A stretch of DNA of 64,000 nucleotides, taken from the NCBI GenBank assembly GCA_963731035.1, contig CAVSUY010000006.1:1-64000 (forward strand), read 5' to 3'. Within the stretch, counting starts at the first letter, position 1; each line of letters starts with the position of its first letter. This DNA is from JAANXG01 sp963731035. GTDB lineage: Bacteria; Pseudomonadota; Gammaproteobacteria; Arenicellales; JAANXG01. This document shows, in pieces, positions 49,735-58,849 of this stretch. The notes under the pieces were generated by a model. It saw nothing but the letters and a program-made list of their open reading frames with translations, did no database searches and was not told the origin of the DNA. A program made the translations under genes and the position numbers.

Positions 49735-50585
49735 GGCCGCGAATGCGACGCGGGGCGGCGCTCAGCGAAAAAATGAGGTTGCGATGGGCCGCCGTGTTGT
49801 CGGCCATGCTCGCCATATGCGCTGCACCGGCGGGGCATGCGGCGGCCAGCCATGGCGAGGCCCAGACGCCGACATCTACAGACACCGCACCCAACTGGTG
49901 GCTGGTCCCCATGTCCAGCCACAGCACGTTGACGGGCGAAAGAGCGGACTGGGACGCAGTCAGCCTCCAGCTCTTACGGCGCATCCGCCCGGGGCTGTTG
50001 CTCGGTGCGCATATCGACAGGCAGCACCGCCCGCCCGAGACCGATGTGGGTTACGGCGGCTCGTTTTCGTGGTACCCGACGCGCTCGCTGGAGTTGCGGA
50101 GCGGGGTGTCGGTGGTGCCGCGCGCCGACTTCCTGCCGCGCCAGACCTATACCACGGGCCTGGAGTGGCGCGCGGCGCGCCATATGTCCATGGCGCTCGA
50201 CTACAAACGGCTCAATTTCCCCGACGGCGCCATCAACATGTGGACTCCAGCGCTGACTTACTGGTTTTCCGATCGAACCTGGCTGACGGGGCGCCATACG
50301 GTGGGGCGCGCTTTCGGCGAGCAGAATTTTCGCGCGTATACGCTGATGCTCAACCTGGGCATGCCGCGGGATGCGCGTCTGACCCTGGCGTTCGCGCACG
50401 GCGACGAGGCTGAGAAGGATCCCGGCGTCCCCAACGTCATCGTGACAACGGCGACGACCTCCGCCGCCTATTACCGGCTTCCCGTGCGGCACAACCTGGA
50501 CTTGATCGTCGGGGCCGAATACGAGGTGCGGATGGATCTGTACCGGCGCACGACCGGCACGATCGGATTCGTGGCGAGGTTTTGA
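49731..50585 (+). CDS. YaiO-family outer membrane beta-barrel protein
   Basis: 284 residues. ATG 49731 overlaps the epimerase stop; ATG 49773 gives the cleaner signal peptide (MRLRWAAVLSAMLAICAAPA, GHA). The mature part consists of alternating strands with aromatic ends (WDAVSLQLLRRI, GYGGSFSWYPTRSLELRSGV, YTTGLEWRAARHMSMALDYK), ending in FVARF, a terminal-Phe barrel signature, and matches the YaiO layout. It is likely an exit pore or accessory for the polysaccharide made by the GT2 enzyme downstream. Confidence 0.75.
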   Translation: MRPRMRRGAALSEKMRLRWAAVLSAMLAICAAPAGHAAASHGEAQTPTSTDTAPNWWLVPMSSHSTLTGERADWDAVSLQLLRRIRPGLLLGAHIDRQHRPPETDVGYGGSFSWYPTRSLELRSGVSVVPRADFLPRQTYTTGLEWRAARHMSMALDYKRLNFPDGAINMWTPALTYWFSDRTWLTGRHTVGRAFGEQNFRAYTLMLNLGMPRDARLTLAFAHGDEAEKDPGVPNVIVTTATTSAAYYRLPVRHNLDLIVGAEYEVRMDLYRRTTGTIGFVARF

Positions 50586-50587
50586 GC

Positions 50588-51661
50588 ATGTACGCGGCGG
50601 TGGTGTGGACGGTTATCGTGCTCGGAATAGTAGTGGTGGCCGCCTCCGTGCTCGTCGTGATTGGGCGACTGGTGGCCGACTGGTGGCGCGCCCGCCGGGC
50701 CCGGGTGAGTGCGCGAATGCAGGAGCGCTTGTCAGCGTTCCTGGCGGGAGCGGCCGAACCGGAGGCCGTGGTGGCGGCGCTCCGCCGCAGCCGCCCCGCA
50801 GCGACGATGGCGCTCGTCTCGACGGCGGCCGCGCTCGCGCCCGACGAGCGTCCGCGTCTGACGCCGATCTTCCGCGAGCTTGGCCTGATCGACCAGGAGC
50901 GCGACGCTTTGACGGATCGCCACTGGAGCCGGCGCCTGCGCGCGGCGGAGCGCCTCGGCTTCATGGGTGGGCCGGCGGAGGCGGGCGCGCTGATCAATGC
51001 ATTGCATGACGAGCTGCTGGACGTGCGCTTGGCCGCGGGGCGCTCGCTCGCCCAATTGCGCGCGCCCGAGGCGATCGAGCCGGTCCTGCGCGCATTGGCT
51101 GTACATGGCGAGCTGCCTATCAGGCTCGCCAGCGATATTCTGGTGGAGTTCGGCGAGGGGGCTGTGGCCCCGCTGATCGGCTTTCTCGACCAGCGCACGC
51201 CCGGCAGTGATACGGCGGCGGCAGTGGCTGCGGTCACTGTGCTGGGTCTGTTGCGCGCCGACCGCGCTGTACCCGCGCTGATCACCACGCTGCAGGAGGC
51301 GGACCCCGAGCTGCGGATCGCCTCGGCGCGCGCCTTGGGGGTTATCGCCAGCACGCAGGCGTTGGATGCCCTGTGCGGGAGCACCCAGGATAAGGACTGG
51401 CCGGTGCGAAGCGCCGCGTGCCGGGCGTTGGGGCAGGTGGGTGATGGGCGGGCCATCCTGTGGCTGCAGGCCAGACTGAGCGATAGCCAGTGGTGGGTGC
51501 GCTTCAATGCGGCCGAAGCGCTCGTGCGTCTGGGGGCGCCGGGTCGGCGCTGCCTGCGCGAGACGTCCGCGGGCGACGAGGACCGTTATGCGCGCGATAT
51601 CAGCCGTCAGGTGCTCGAAGAGCATCCGGAGTCGGGGGCGAGCGGGATGGCGGCGTCATGA
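50588..51661 (+). CDS. Membrane-anchored HEAT-repeat protein
   Basis: 357 residues from ATG 50588. One N-terminal transmembrane helix (VVWTVIVLGIVVVAASVLVV), a short basic linker, then about six to eight HEAT/PBS-lyase-type repeats (LRAAERLGFMGGPAEAGALI, DVRLAAGRSLAQLRAPEAIE, WPVRSAACRALGQVGDGRAI). It is probably a scaffold for the adjacent synthase; its stop overlaps the GT2 start (ATGA), indicating translational coupling. No enzymatic motif was seen. Confidence 0.8.
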   Translation: MYAAVVWTVIVLGIVVVAASVLVVIGRLVADWWRARRARVSARMQERLSAFLAGAAEPEAVVAALRRSRPAATMALVSTAAALAPDERPRLTPIFRELGLIDQERDALTDRHWSRRLRAAERLGFMGGPAEAGALINALHDELLDVRLAAGRSLAQLRAPEAIEPVLRALAVHGELPIRLASDILVEFGEGAVAPLIGFLDQRTPGSDTAAAVAAVTVLGLLRADRAVPALITTLQEADPELRIASARALGVIASTQALDALCGSTQDKDWPVRSAACRALGQVGDGRAILWLQARLSDSQWWVRFNAAEALVRLGAPGRRCLRETSAGDEDRYARDISRQVLEEHPESGASGMAAS

Positions 51662-53070
51662 TCATCGAGCTGCTCGTCGGCGCCATTTTTCTCTACTACG
51701 TGTGCCTGCACGGCATCTACTGGGTGCTCCTCGGCGTCGGCGCCATGCGGCTGCGCCGCTATTGGCGCGGCGTTCGCTTCGGCGAGTTCCAGCGCATTGC
51801 GGAGTCTTCGCTGACCTTGCCGTTCAGCGTCATCATCCCCGCCCACAACGAGGAGTTGGTCATCATCAACACCGTGCTCGGGGCGCTCAACCTGCGCTAC
51901 CCGCAGCACGAGGTGATCGTGGTCAACGACGGCTCCGACGACCACACTCTGGATGTTCTCATCGAGCGCTTTGGGATGCGCCGTGTGCCCAAGGTGGCGC
52001 AGATGCGCCTGCGCACGCAGCCCGTCGCCGCCGTCTACGAGTCGCTGGACTATCCCAACCTGATTGTTGTCGACAAAGCCAACGGCTGGCGCGCGGACGC
52101 CATCAACGCAGGCGCCAACCTGGCGCGCTATCCGCTGCTGTGCATCATCGACGCGGACAGCATTCTGGAACCGGACGCGCTGATGCACAGCGTGCGCCCG
52201 TTCCTGCGCGATCCCGCGACCGTGGCCGCCAGCGGCATGGTGCGCCCGATCAACGGGCTTGTGGTCGAGGAGGGCCGTATCGTCAGCGCCGGCGTGCCGC
52301 ACGGCATGCTGGCGCTGACGCAGGCGGTAGAGTACCTGCGCAGCTTTCAGTGGTCACGCATCGCCCTGCAGCATGTCTCCAGCATGCTCTGTATCTCCGG
52401 GGCGCTCATGGTGCTGCGCAAGGACACCTTCGTGGCGTTGGGAGGGTGCTCGGTGACCGCCATCACCGACGATATCGAGTTCACTGTGCGCCTCTACCGT
52501 TTTGTCTATGAGCAGAAGACGATACCTCGGCCGCGCATCGCGTTCACCCCGGGTGCGGTGTGCTACACGGAGGTGCCGGAGACGCACCGCGTCTATGCTG
52601 CACAGCGCAACCGCTGGCAGCGCGGCACGCTGCAGGCCCTGTTGCGCCACTGGCGTATGACCTTCAATCCCCGCTATGGGCTCACGGGGCTATTCGGCAT
52701 GCCGTTCTTTATACTTTTCGAGGCGCTGTCGGCACTGGTGGAAGGTGCGAGCTACGTGCTTTTTCCGCTGCTTTACTGCCTCGGGTTGGTCACACTGCTG
52801 CAGATTGTGGTGTTCCTGGCGCTGGCCATCGGACTGGCGAGCGTGCTCTCCGTCAGCGCCGTGTTGCTGCAGGAGTTGACGCGGCTGCGCGCGCAGAGCA
52901 CAGCAGATCTGGTGCGGCTGATACTGGCCGGCTTCATAGAGAATCTGGGCTACCACCAACTGCACCTGCTGTGGCGCATCGGCGGTACCTTCCAGTACCT
53001 CGTCCGCCGCAGAACCGATTTTGGCCTGATGCAGCGCTACGGCTCGCATCAGAGGCCCCCGGGGCCCTGA
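51658..53070 (+). CDS. Processive GT2 polysaccharide synthase
   Basis: 470 residues. An N-terminal membrane helix precedes the GT2 domain: FSVIIPAHNEE, IVVNDGSDD, LLCIIDADSILEPDAL (D-x-D), AITDDIEFTVRL (T-E-D-like acid), and QRNRWQRGTLQ (Q-x-x-R-W). Two to three membrane helices follow (FFILFEALSALVEGASYVLF and beyond). This is the HAS/PgaC/BcsA architecture: synthesis and inner-membrane export of a beta-linked polymer. With epimerase, HEAT scaffold and YaiO barrel it forms a complete envelope-polysaccharide operon. The polymer identity is not readable. Confidence 0.85.
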   Translation: MIIELLVGAIFLYYVCLHGIYWVLLGVGAMRLRRYWRGVRFGEFQRIAESSLTLPFSVIIPAHNEELVIINTVLGALNLRYPQHEVIVVNDGSDDHTLDVLIERFGMRRVPKVAQMRLRTQPVAAVYESLDYPNLIVVDKANGWRADAINAGANLARYPLLCIIDADSILEPDALMHSVRPFLRDPATVAASGMVRPINGLVVEEGRIVSAGVPHGMLALTQAVEYLRSFQWSRIALQHVSSMLCISGALMVLRKDTFVALGGCSVTAITDDIEFTVRLYRFVYEQKTIPRPRIAFTPGAVCYTEVPETHRVYAAQRNRWQRGTLQALLRHWRMTFNPRYGLTGLFGMPFFILFEALSALVEGASYVLFPLLYCLGLVTLLQIVVFLALAIGLASVLSVSAVLLQELTRLRAQSTADLVRLILAGFIENLGYHQLHLLWRIGGTFQYLVRRRTDFGLMQRYGSHQRPPGP

Positions 53071-53097
53071 GCCACCCCTACGTTTTCGTCCTATTTC

Positions 53098-53409
53098 CTA
53101 TTCCGGGGACACAATACTCGTTTTCGGCACCTCACTCTCAATATGACAGGCAATGAGCGAAGCAACCTCCGTCGCCTGTCGGGTAGCCAGGTCGTGGCCT
53201 CCACCTCGCAGCACGTGCAGTTCGGCGCGCGGCAGTAGTGCCCCGAGCTTCGTGCCCACCGCCACCGGACTGATGACGTCGGAATCACTCCAGATCAATA
53301 GCGCCGGTATAGCGATTTCCCGGACTCCGGCTCCGGCCGCCTCGAGGGCGAGTCGCACGAATTCGCCGCGGCCTCGAATCGTTGGCCAGTAATGCAATTC
53401 ATAACGCAT
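53098..53409 (-). pseudogene. Chimeric ORF: GST N terminus joined to alpha/beta hydrolase C terminus
   Basis: The first ~27 residues, MRYELHYWPTIRGRGEFVRL, are the thioredoxin-fold start of a glutathione S-transferase. After VREIAIPALLIWSDSDVISP the frame is the C-terminal acid/His part of an alpha/beta hydrolase (LHVLRGGGHDLATRQ). Neither half could work alone. The 3' end lies beside CCGGGGACACAATACT (53103), a variant of the REP-type motif. It is a recombination product. Bases 53410-53588 hold no gene. Confidence 0.7.
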
Positions 53410-53588
53410 GTTCCCACTTCGCCCGCGTCATCGGGTCGCTGAGACACCTTCGCCTTAAAGCATTCGTTCTATCGCATTCCATGCCGCTGCCGTGTTGTTT
53501 CGCGGTGCTGCCCGGACTACGCGACGCCATCGCCCTGACAGCCTTCACAGGATCATTCGATCCGGCCGACACGTCACCGGACGGGACG

Positions 53589-55499
53589 CTAGAAATCGAC
53601 TTGAAGACCGAGCTCGATCGAGCGGCCGACCGGCAGCCCGTAGTAGTCGATTGCGCGCAGCGAGTTGCGGGTCATCAGGGCGTACAGGCGCTTGCGCCAC
53701 AGGGACATCCTGCTGGTGTCCGGGGTGATCCTGAGCACCGCCCGATCGGCGAAATAGGCGACATCGTTCAGGTCCACCCCGGTGACGCGATTAGTCTCCA
53801 CGCCCAGGCGTATCGCCACCGGGACGTTCGGACTCTGCATGAAGCCGTAGTGCGCGTGAACACGGTAGAACCCACTCTGCAGCTCCGCGACCTCCAGGCG
53901 CTCCGCAGCGGGGACGCGCGGCACGTCCTCCGTCACTGCCGTCAGCAGGATCACGCGTTCGTGCAGCACGCGATTGAGCTTGAGCTGGTGCAGCAGGCCA
54001 CCCGGAACATCGGTCGCGGGCCCTGTCAGGAAGACGCCGGTGCCCGGCACGCGCACCGGGCCATCGGTTTCCAGGCCGGCGAGCAGGGTTTCCAGCGGTA
54101 TGGTTCTCTCGCGCACGCACTCCATCTGGAAGCGCCGGCCTCGGCTCCAGGTAGTCATCAGCAGCATGCCGACAACGGCCACCGCGAGCGGAATCCATCC
54201 GCCTTCCAGGATCTTCACTGCGTTGGCGCCGAAGAATCCCAGGTCCATGGTCAGCAGGGCAGCGACCACCAGCACCGAGGCCAAAGGATTCCAACGCCAG
54301 TGACGGCGCATCACGAAGAACATCAGCACGGTGGTAATGACCTCCGTGCAGTTCAGGGCGAGACCATAGGCCGAAGCCAGCGCCGCGGAGGACTTGAACG
54401 CCAGCACCAGTGCCACGGACGCGACCATCAGCAGCCGGTTGATACCGGGAACATAGATCTGTCCCACCATCTCCGCCGAGGTCTGGACGATCTTCATCGG
54501 GGGAGACCGCCCCATCTGCACGGCCTGCCGGGTCAGGGAGAAGGTGCCGGAGATGATCGCCTGTGAAGCGATGACCGTGGCGAGGGTTGCGAGTCCTATC
54601 ATTGGATACACGCCCCAACCCGGGACCAGGTTGTAAAAGGGATGCACTGCGTTCTGGGGGTGGGCGAGGACGTATCCGCCCTGACCGAAGTAGTTCAGAA
54701 GCAGCGAGGGCAGCACCAGGGTGAACCACGCCACGCGGATGGGACGGCTCCCGAAGTGTCCCATGTCCGCATACAGCGCTTCGCCTCCGGTCACGGCCAG
54801 GAATACGGCTCCCAGCACCAGATACCCCGTCGATCCGTTGCGACTCAGAAAGTGGATGCCGTATATCGGATTCACCGCGGCGAGGACGTGCGGGTTGGTC
54901 AGTATCCCGTGTATACCGAGCGCGGCGAGAATCAGAAACCAGACCAGCATGATCGGTCCGAACACGCCGCCCACCCAGGCCGTGCCGTATTTCTGCGCGA
55001 GAAACAGCGCGACGAGAATGGTGACCGTGAGCGGAATCACCAGGTGCTTCAAGGCCGGCGCGGCCACCTCCACGCCTTCCACGGCGCTCAGCACGGAGAT
55101 CGCCGGCGTGATCATGCCGTCACCGTAAAGCAGCGAGGCGCCGAGCAATCCAAGCGGAATCAGAATGCCCGCCGCGTGGGGGCTGCCGATGCGTGGCGGG
55201 TGCAGCAGCGCGAGCAGGGCGATCACGCCGCCTTCTCCGTTGTTGTCGGCGCGCATGACGAAGGAGAGGTACTTGATGGAGATGCTGAGAATGAGCGCCC
55301 AGAAGATGAGCGACAGTGCGCCGAGCACGCTGGCGTCCGCAACGGGGATGTGCTCGCCGCCGAAAAAGCACAGGCGGAAAGCATACAAGGGGCTGGTGCC
55401 GATATCCCCGTAGACGATGCCGAGGGCGATCAGGCATAGGGCCGGAAGCTGTGCCTTGCGGGACGACCCGGCGTCGGAGCTAGCGGGGATACTCGACAT
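53589..55499 (-). CDS. kup: Low-affinity potassium uptake protein Kup
   Basis: 636 residues, normal length. LCLIALGIVYGDIGTSPLYA is the KUP signature (G-x-V-Y-G-D-I-G-T-S-P-L-Y), followed by about 12 membrane helices and a cytosolic C-terminal domain. HPIYG-type loops, GGEALYADMGHFG and SQAIISGTFSLTRQAVQMGR are also family-specific. It is a K+/H+ symporter of the inner membrane. AAGGA precedes ATG 55499. Single gene; the long intergenic region upstream separates it from a divergent permease. Confidence 0.95.
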   Translation of the reverse strand: MSSIPASSDAGSSRKAQLPALCLIALGIVYGDIGTSPLYAFRLCFFGGEHIPVADASVLGALSLIFWALILSISIKYLSFVMRADNNGEGGVIALLALLHPPRIGSPHAAGILIPLGLLGASLLYGDGMITPAISVLSAVEGVEVAAPALKHLVIPLTVTILVALFLAQKYGTAWVGGVFGPIMLVWFLILAALGIHGILTNPHVLAAVNPIYGIHFLSRNGSTGYLVLGAVFLAVTGGEALYADMGHFGSRPIRVAWFTLVLPSLLLNYFGQGGYVLAHPQNAVHPFYNLVPGWGVYPMIGLATLATVIASQAIISGTFSLTRQAVQMGRSPPMKIVQTSAEMVGQIYVPGINRLLMVASVALVLAFKSSAALASAYGLALNCTEVITTVLMFFVMRRHWRWNPLASVLVVAALLTMDLGFFGANAVKILEGGWIPLAVAVVGMLLMTTWSRGRRFQMECVRERTIPLETLLAGLETDGPVRVPGTGVFLTGPATDVPGGLLHQLKLNRVLHERVILLTAVTEDVPRVPAAERLEVAELQSGFYRVHAHYGFMQSPNVPVAIRLGVETNRVTGVDLNDVAYFADRAVLRITPDTSRMSLWRKRLYALMTRNSLRAIDYYGLPVGRSIELGLQVDF

Positions 55500-56052
55500 T
55501 ACCGGTTCCTTGAGCCAAACCCACCGAAGTGCGATGTTGTTTCAACGTATTGCCCGTTTCCGGGATTGCTGTATCGCCGCAGGTTTGAGGCGAGCGTTCG
55601 GACGCATCCGCTTGAGTACCGGCAGAACAGGCCTTCCGGGGGGCCCTCGTCCCCGGAGGCGGTCGCGCGTGACGATCCTGCCCGGCGACCCCGTGCCCAT
55701 GCGCCCTGTCGCCCTGCACCTTAGGATTACACGAACGGTCGGCCATTTCCAGTGGCACAAACGGGCCGGAGGGCGAAACATTGGTTGTGACCGTCGTCAA
55801 GGTCGGCCACCGCAACAGGGTATGCAAGCGCCAATAGAGTTGTAGTCACCGTAATACGGTCCTCGTGGCGCGTGCTGGGGTCGGGTGCGTGGTGCGAGAT
55901 CGCCGCTGGCGGCGGCAACCACCGGTTCGGCCATGGCTTTCATGATCGCCGGGCCACGCGAACAGCGCCAGGGGTTGGTACTTCCCCGGGGAAGTCGTTG
56001 CCGGGCTCCATGCTTTCTTGTACGTTGATTCCGGCGAATTGGACTCAGGGTT
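55500..56052. other. Long intergenic region between kup and permease
   Basis: 553 bp. Only overlapping low-quality frames occur on both strands and no motif or remnant was recognised. It must hold both divergent promoters. GCCTTCCGGGGGGCCCTC near 55631 is GC-rich but not a clear hairpin-plus-T terminator. Confidence 0.5.
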
Positions 56053-57192
56053 ATGGTTTTTGACGCGATCGGCAGTGCCGTATACCTGGCCGCGGCGATG
56101 GGCTGGGAAATTCTCTGGGGGCTGATCCTGGGGTTTACCTTGTCCGCCGTGGTGGACGTGCTGGTCTCCAAGGCGGAGCTGCAGAAGCTGGTGCCGGACG
56201 ATTCCGCCGCGTCCATCATCCGCGCATCGCTGCTGGGAGCCGCGTCGTCCTCGTGCTCCTACGCGGCGGTGGCCATCGCGCGCTCCATCTTCCGCAAGGG
56301 CGGCGACTTCACCGCGGCGATGGCGTTCCAGTTCGCTTCCACCAACCTGGTGATCGAGTTGGGCGTGCTGCTGGTGGTGCTGATGGGCTGGAGCTTCGGG
56401 GCAGCTGAGTTCATCGGCGGGCCCGTCATGATCGCGCTGCTGGTGGTGATGTTCCGTTGGCTGCTACGTCCCGGCATGGTGGAGGCGGCGCGCAAGCAGG
56501 CAGAAAAGGGTCTTAGCGGCCGCATGGAAGGCCATGCGGGTATGGCCACCATGGCCAGGCAGGCGACCTGGCGCGCGCGCCTCACTTCGGCCCACGGCTG
56601 GACCACCATCAGTTACCACTTCGTGATGAACTGGTCCATGCTCTGGAAGGAGATCGCCGTGGGCCTGCTGATCTCGGGTGCGCTTGGAGCCCTGGTTCCG
56701 GATTCATTCTGGCACCAGGTTTTCCTGACCGACGATCCGGATCTGTCGAAGATCTGGGGGCCGGTCATTGGCCCGCTGATCGCCGTTGCCTCCTTCACTT
56801 GTTCCATCGGCAACGTGCCCCTGGCGGCAGTGCTGTGGAACGGCGGCATCAGTTTCGGCGGGGTGGTGGCGTTCATATTCGGCGACCTGATCATTCTCAC
56901 CATCCTCAACATCTACCGCAAGTACTACGGCTGGCGGATGAGCCTGTTCCTGGCCGCGACTTTCTACGCGGCCATGGTGGTCGCGGCCCTGGCGGTGGAA
57001 CTGCTGTTCGGGGCTTTCGACTGGATACCCGCCGAGCGCAATGCCAACGTGGGCGAGGCAGCCTTCACCCTGAACTACACCACCGTGCTCAATGTGCTTA
57101 CGCTGTTGCTGGCCGGATGGCTGTACTGGCGATACCGGAGGACAGGGGGACCGGAGATGATGCGCGAGATGGAAGGCGGGGCCGGGGACTAG
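56053..57192 (+). CDS. Permease of the DUF318/ArsP-like family
   Basis: 379 residues, about 8-10 membrane helices. GAASSSCSYAAVAIARSIFR and SFTCSIGNVPLAAVLWNGGI, then FGGVVAFIFGDLIILTILNI, are the paired C-S/T-C-S motifs of UPF0718 permeases. Some homologues export organoarsenicals (ArsP) or work with metal or redox systems. The Cys-Ser motifs support membrane thiol chemistry, but no ars genes are nearby. The substrate is unknown. Confidence 0.8.
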   Translation: MVFDAIGSAVYLAAAMGWEILWGLILGFTLSAVVDVLVSKAELQKLVPDDSAASIIRASLLGAASSSCSYAAVAIARSIFRKGGDFTAAMAFQFASTNLVIELGVLLVVLMGWSFGAAEFIGGPVMIALLVVMFRWLLRPGMVEAARKQAEKGLSGRMEGHAGMATMARQATWRARLTSAHGWTTISYHFVMNWSMLWKEIAVGLLISGALGALVPDSFWHQVFLTDDPDLSKIWGPVIGPLIAVASFTCSIGNVPLAAVLWNGGISFGGVVAFIFGDLIILTILNIYRKYYGWRMSLFLAATFYAAMVVAALAVELLFGAFDWIPAERNANVGEAAFTLNYTTVLNVLTLLLAGWLYWRYRRTGGPEMMREMEGGAGD

Positions 57193-57197
57193 CCGGG

Positions 57198-57246
57198 AAC
57201 GAGAACCCCAGCCAGGGCTCGTTCATCACCGAAGAGCTGACCGAGG
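57198..57246 (+). pseudogene. icmF fragment F (16 codons)
   Basis: GNENPSQGSFITEELTE corresponds to the ENPNQGSFIIDELTE segment of fragment A, fused immediately after the permease stop. Confidence 0.65.
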
Positions 57247-57748
57247 TAAGTCGCCCCATCCACGACTGTTCCCCACCCGCAATGGCTCGCCGGCCCGAGG
57301 CCCGGTGACCCTGGCGCTGTGTCTGGTGGCGTGTTCCAGCAAGCGCGACCATCGCCAGTTGGTGATACTCATCGCCGCCAACGCCACCTCCGCGCTGCGT
57401 TTCGTCTGCTTCGGGCGTTGGGTGGCGTCAATGATCGCGCGGAGGACATGATGAAACCGATTGACCAGTTCACGATTACCGACTCAGTGCTGGATTCGAT
57501 GGCGACTTGCCCCGACCGATGCTTCGGGCCAGAGGGTGGTAACTCCGATATTGTGCAGACTGGTGTAGCCTGCATTCAGTCGGTGGCCCGCATTTCCAGA
57601 AACCCGCGAAGCACCCGGGCGGTCTCGCTTCTTCGGCGGTGCCCACGAGTTGCCCCGGTGGGCCCTGGGCGACGAGAACGGCGTCGCCGATGTGTTGGTG
57701 GCCGATGATGCGTTGGTGCGCTCGGCAGGAGTTTGCCTGTTGATTTCC
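57247..57748. other. Mosaic of short gene pieces
   Basis: 57305-57440 on + encodes LVILIAANATSALRFVCFGR, a hydrophobic piece resembling a GtrA-type C terminus (weak). 57450-57530 starts MMKPIDQFTITDSVLDSMAT, resembling the N terminus of intradiol dioxygenases (weak). The rest is unassigned. No intact gene was found. Confidence 0.4.
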
Positions 57749-58828
57749 TTATCTATTGAATCCTAGCAGGGAGAGCAGGATTTTTGATTCTCGAGTCCAG
57801 CGGTGTTTGTATGGTTCCGCCCCTCTGAGAAAATGGAAATCGACGGCGGACTGACTGATGGTGAATTCAATCGATCTGGCCGTTAAGACGTTGCCGGGAG
57901 AATAGATGCCAAACTGCTTGGCAAACCCTTGCTGATAGTAATAGTAGTATCTTGATTGCGGATCCTTGAAAAAATAGGCACCTGCGATATCCTCGCCGGA
58001 ATTCGCCCGCAAGAGGTGCAATTCGATCATCTCCAAAGGGGCCAGGGCGGCGGCCAAATCCTGGTGAAATGCGTTGAAGTCCTGGTCGACAAAGCCCCCG
58101 TCAAGCTTTCGGTCGTACAGGCGCTGCCTGTTCAGGGCAATGAAGCGTTCCAGGTTCTCGACGACGTCGCGGCCCGAGAACACTTCGAACTGATACGGGC
58201 AATTCTTCGCCAGCCGGCGCCGTTTGCGCTCCACGCTGCGCCGCCAACCCGGCGAGAGAGACTGGCTATAGGTGACGAAATCAGCCGGTAGCTTGATCCA
58301 GGGAGAAGAGTCAAAAAATGCCACATCCAGACCCAGTTGGCGCCGAAAGCCCTGCCAGGCAGGGCCGCTAACAGACTCGCGGGCAATGCCGTTGAGCTCG
58401 ATCCGCGCGTGGCGGCATTGGCTTTCGATATAGCGAGCGGCCGCCATCATGAACGGCGTCGTATATCCCGGGGCAGTGACAAAGTCGAGGAAATCCGGGC
58501 CGATGATGTTGTCGCCGATAAAACAGAGGCAATCTGCTTCCTCCCCATGGCGCCCAGTGCGTTGCAAATAGCAGGGGGCGATCCCCACCAACAGACCCTC
58601 CGCGAATCCTGCCAGCACATGAAGTTTGTGGCCAGGCGGCAGCCCGTAGTGACGCCACCACAGGCTCATGAATTCCCAGCTCAAGAAGGGGTTCCGGATC
58701 TGCCTTTGGCTTTCCAGGGCCTGCCATTCCTTGCGAAGCTGATCGAGCCCGAATGGCGATGTTATTGGCGTGATCTGCACAATGCCCTCTGTCACGGCCG
58801 GATCGGAGCATCGGGAGTCCTCGTTCAA
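57749..58828 (-). CDS. CelD/FemAB-like GNAT acyltransferase
   Basis: 359 residues. NPFLSWEFMSLWWRHYGLPP and KLHVLAGFAEGLLVGIAPCY form the first GNAT lobe. SPGWRRSVERKRRRLAKNCP is the basic linker of this family (Acetyltransf_6). AGAYFFKDPQSRYYYYYQQG and FAKQFGIYSPGNVLTARSIE carry the acyl-CoA/acyl-carrier-binding second lobe. DFHLRG-type endings (VDFHFLRGAEPYKHRW) are typical. Such proteins N- or O-acylate sugars or peptides in exopolysaccharide and glycan clusters. It follows the small GNAT gene by 21 bp and lies in the unit of LPAHA protein 5. Confidence 0.8.
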   Translation of the reverse strand: MNEDSRCSDPAVTEGIVQITPITSPFGLDQLRKEWQALESQRQIRNPFLSWEFMSLWWRHYGLPPGHKLHVLAGFAEGLLVGIAPCYLQRTGRHGEEADCLCFIGDNIIGPDFLDFVTAPGYTTPFMMAAARYIESQCRHARIELNGIARESVSGPAWQGFRRQLGLDVAFFDSSPWIKLPADFVTYSQSLSPGWRRSVERKRRRLAKNCPYQFEVFSGRDVVENLERFIALNRQRLYDRKLDGGFVDQDFNAFHQDLAAALAPLEMIELHLLRANSGEDIAGAYFFKDPQSRYYYYYQQGFAKQFGIYSPGNVLTARSIEFTISQSAVDFHFLRGAEPYKHRWTRESKILLSLLGFNR

Positions 58829-58849
58829 CAGGTCCTGGTCTCGCGGCTA

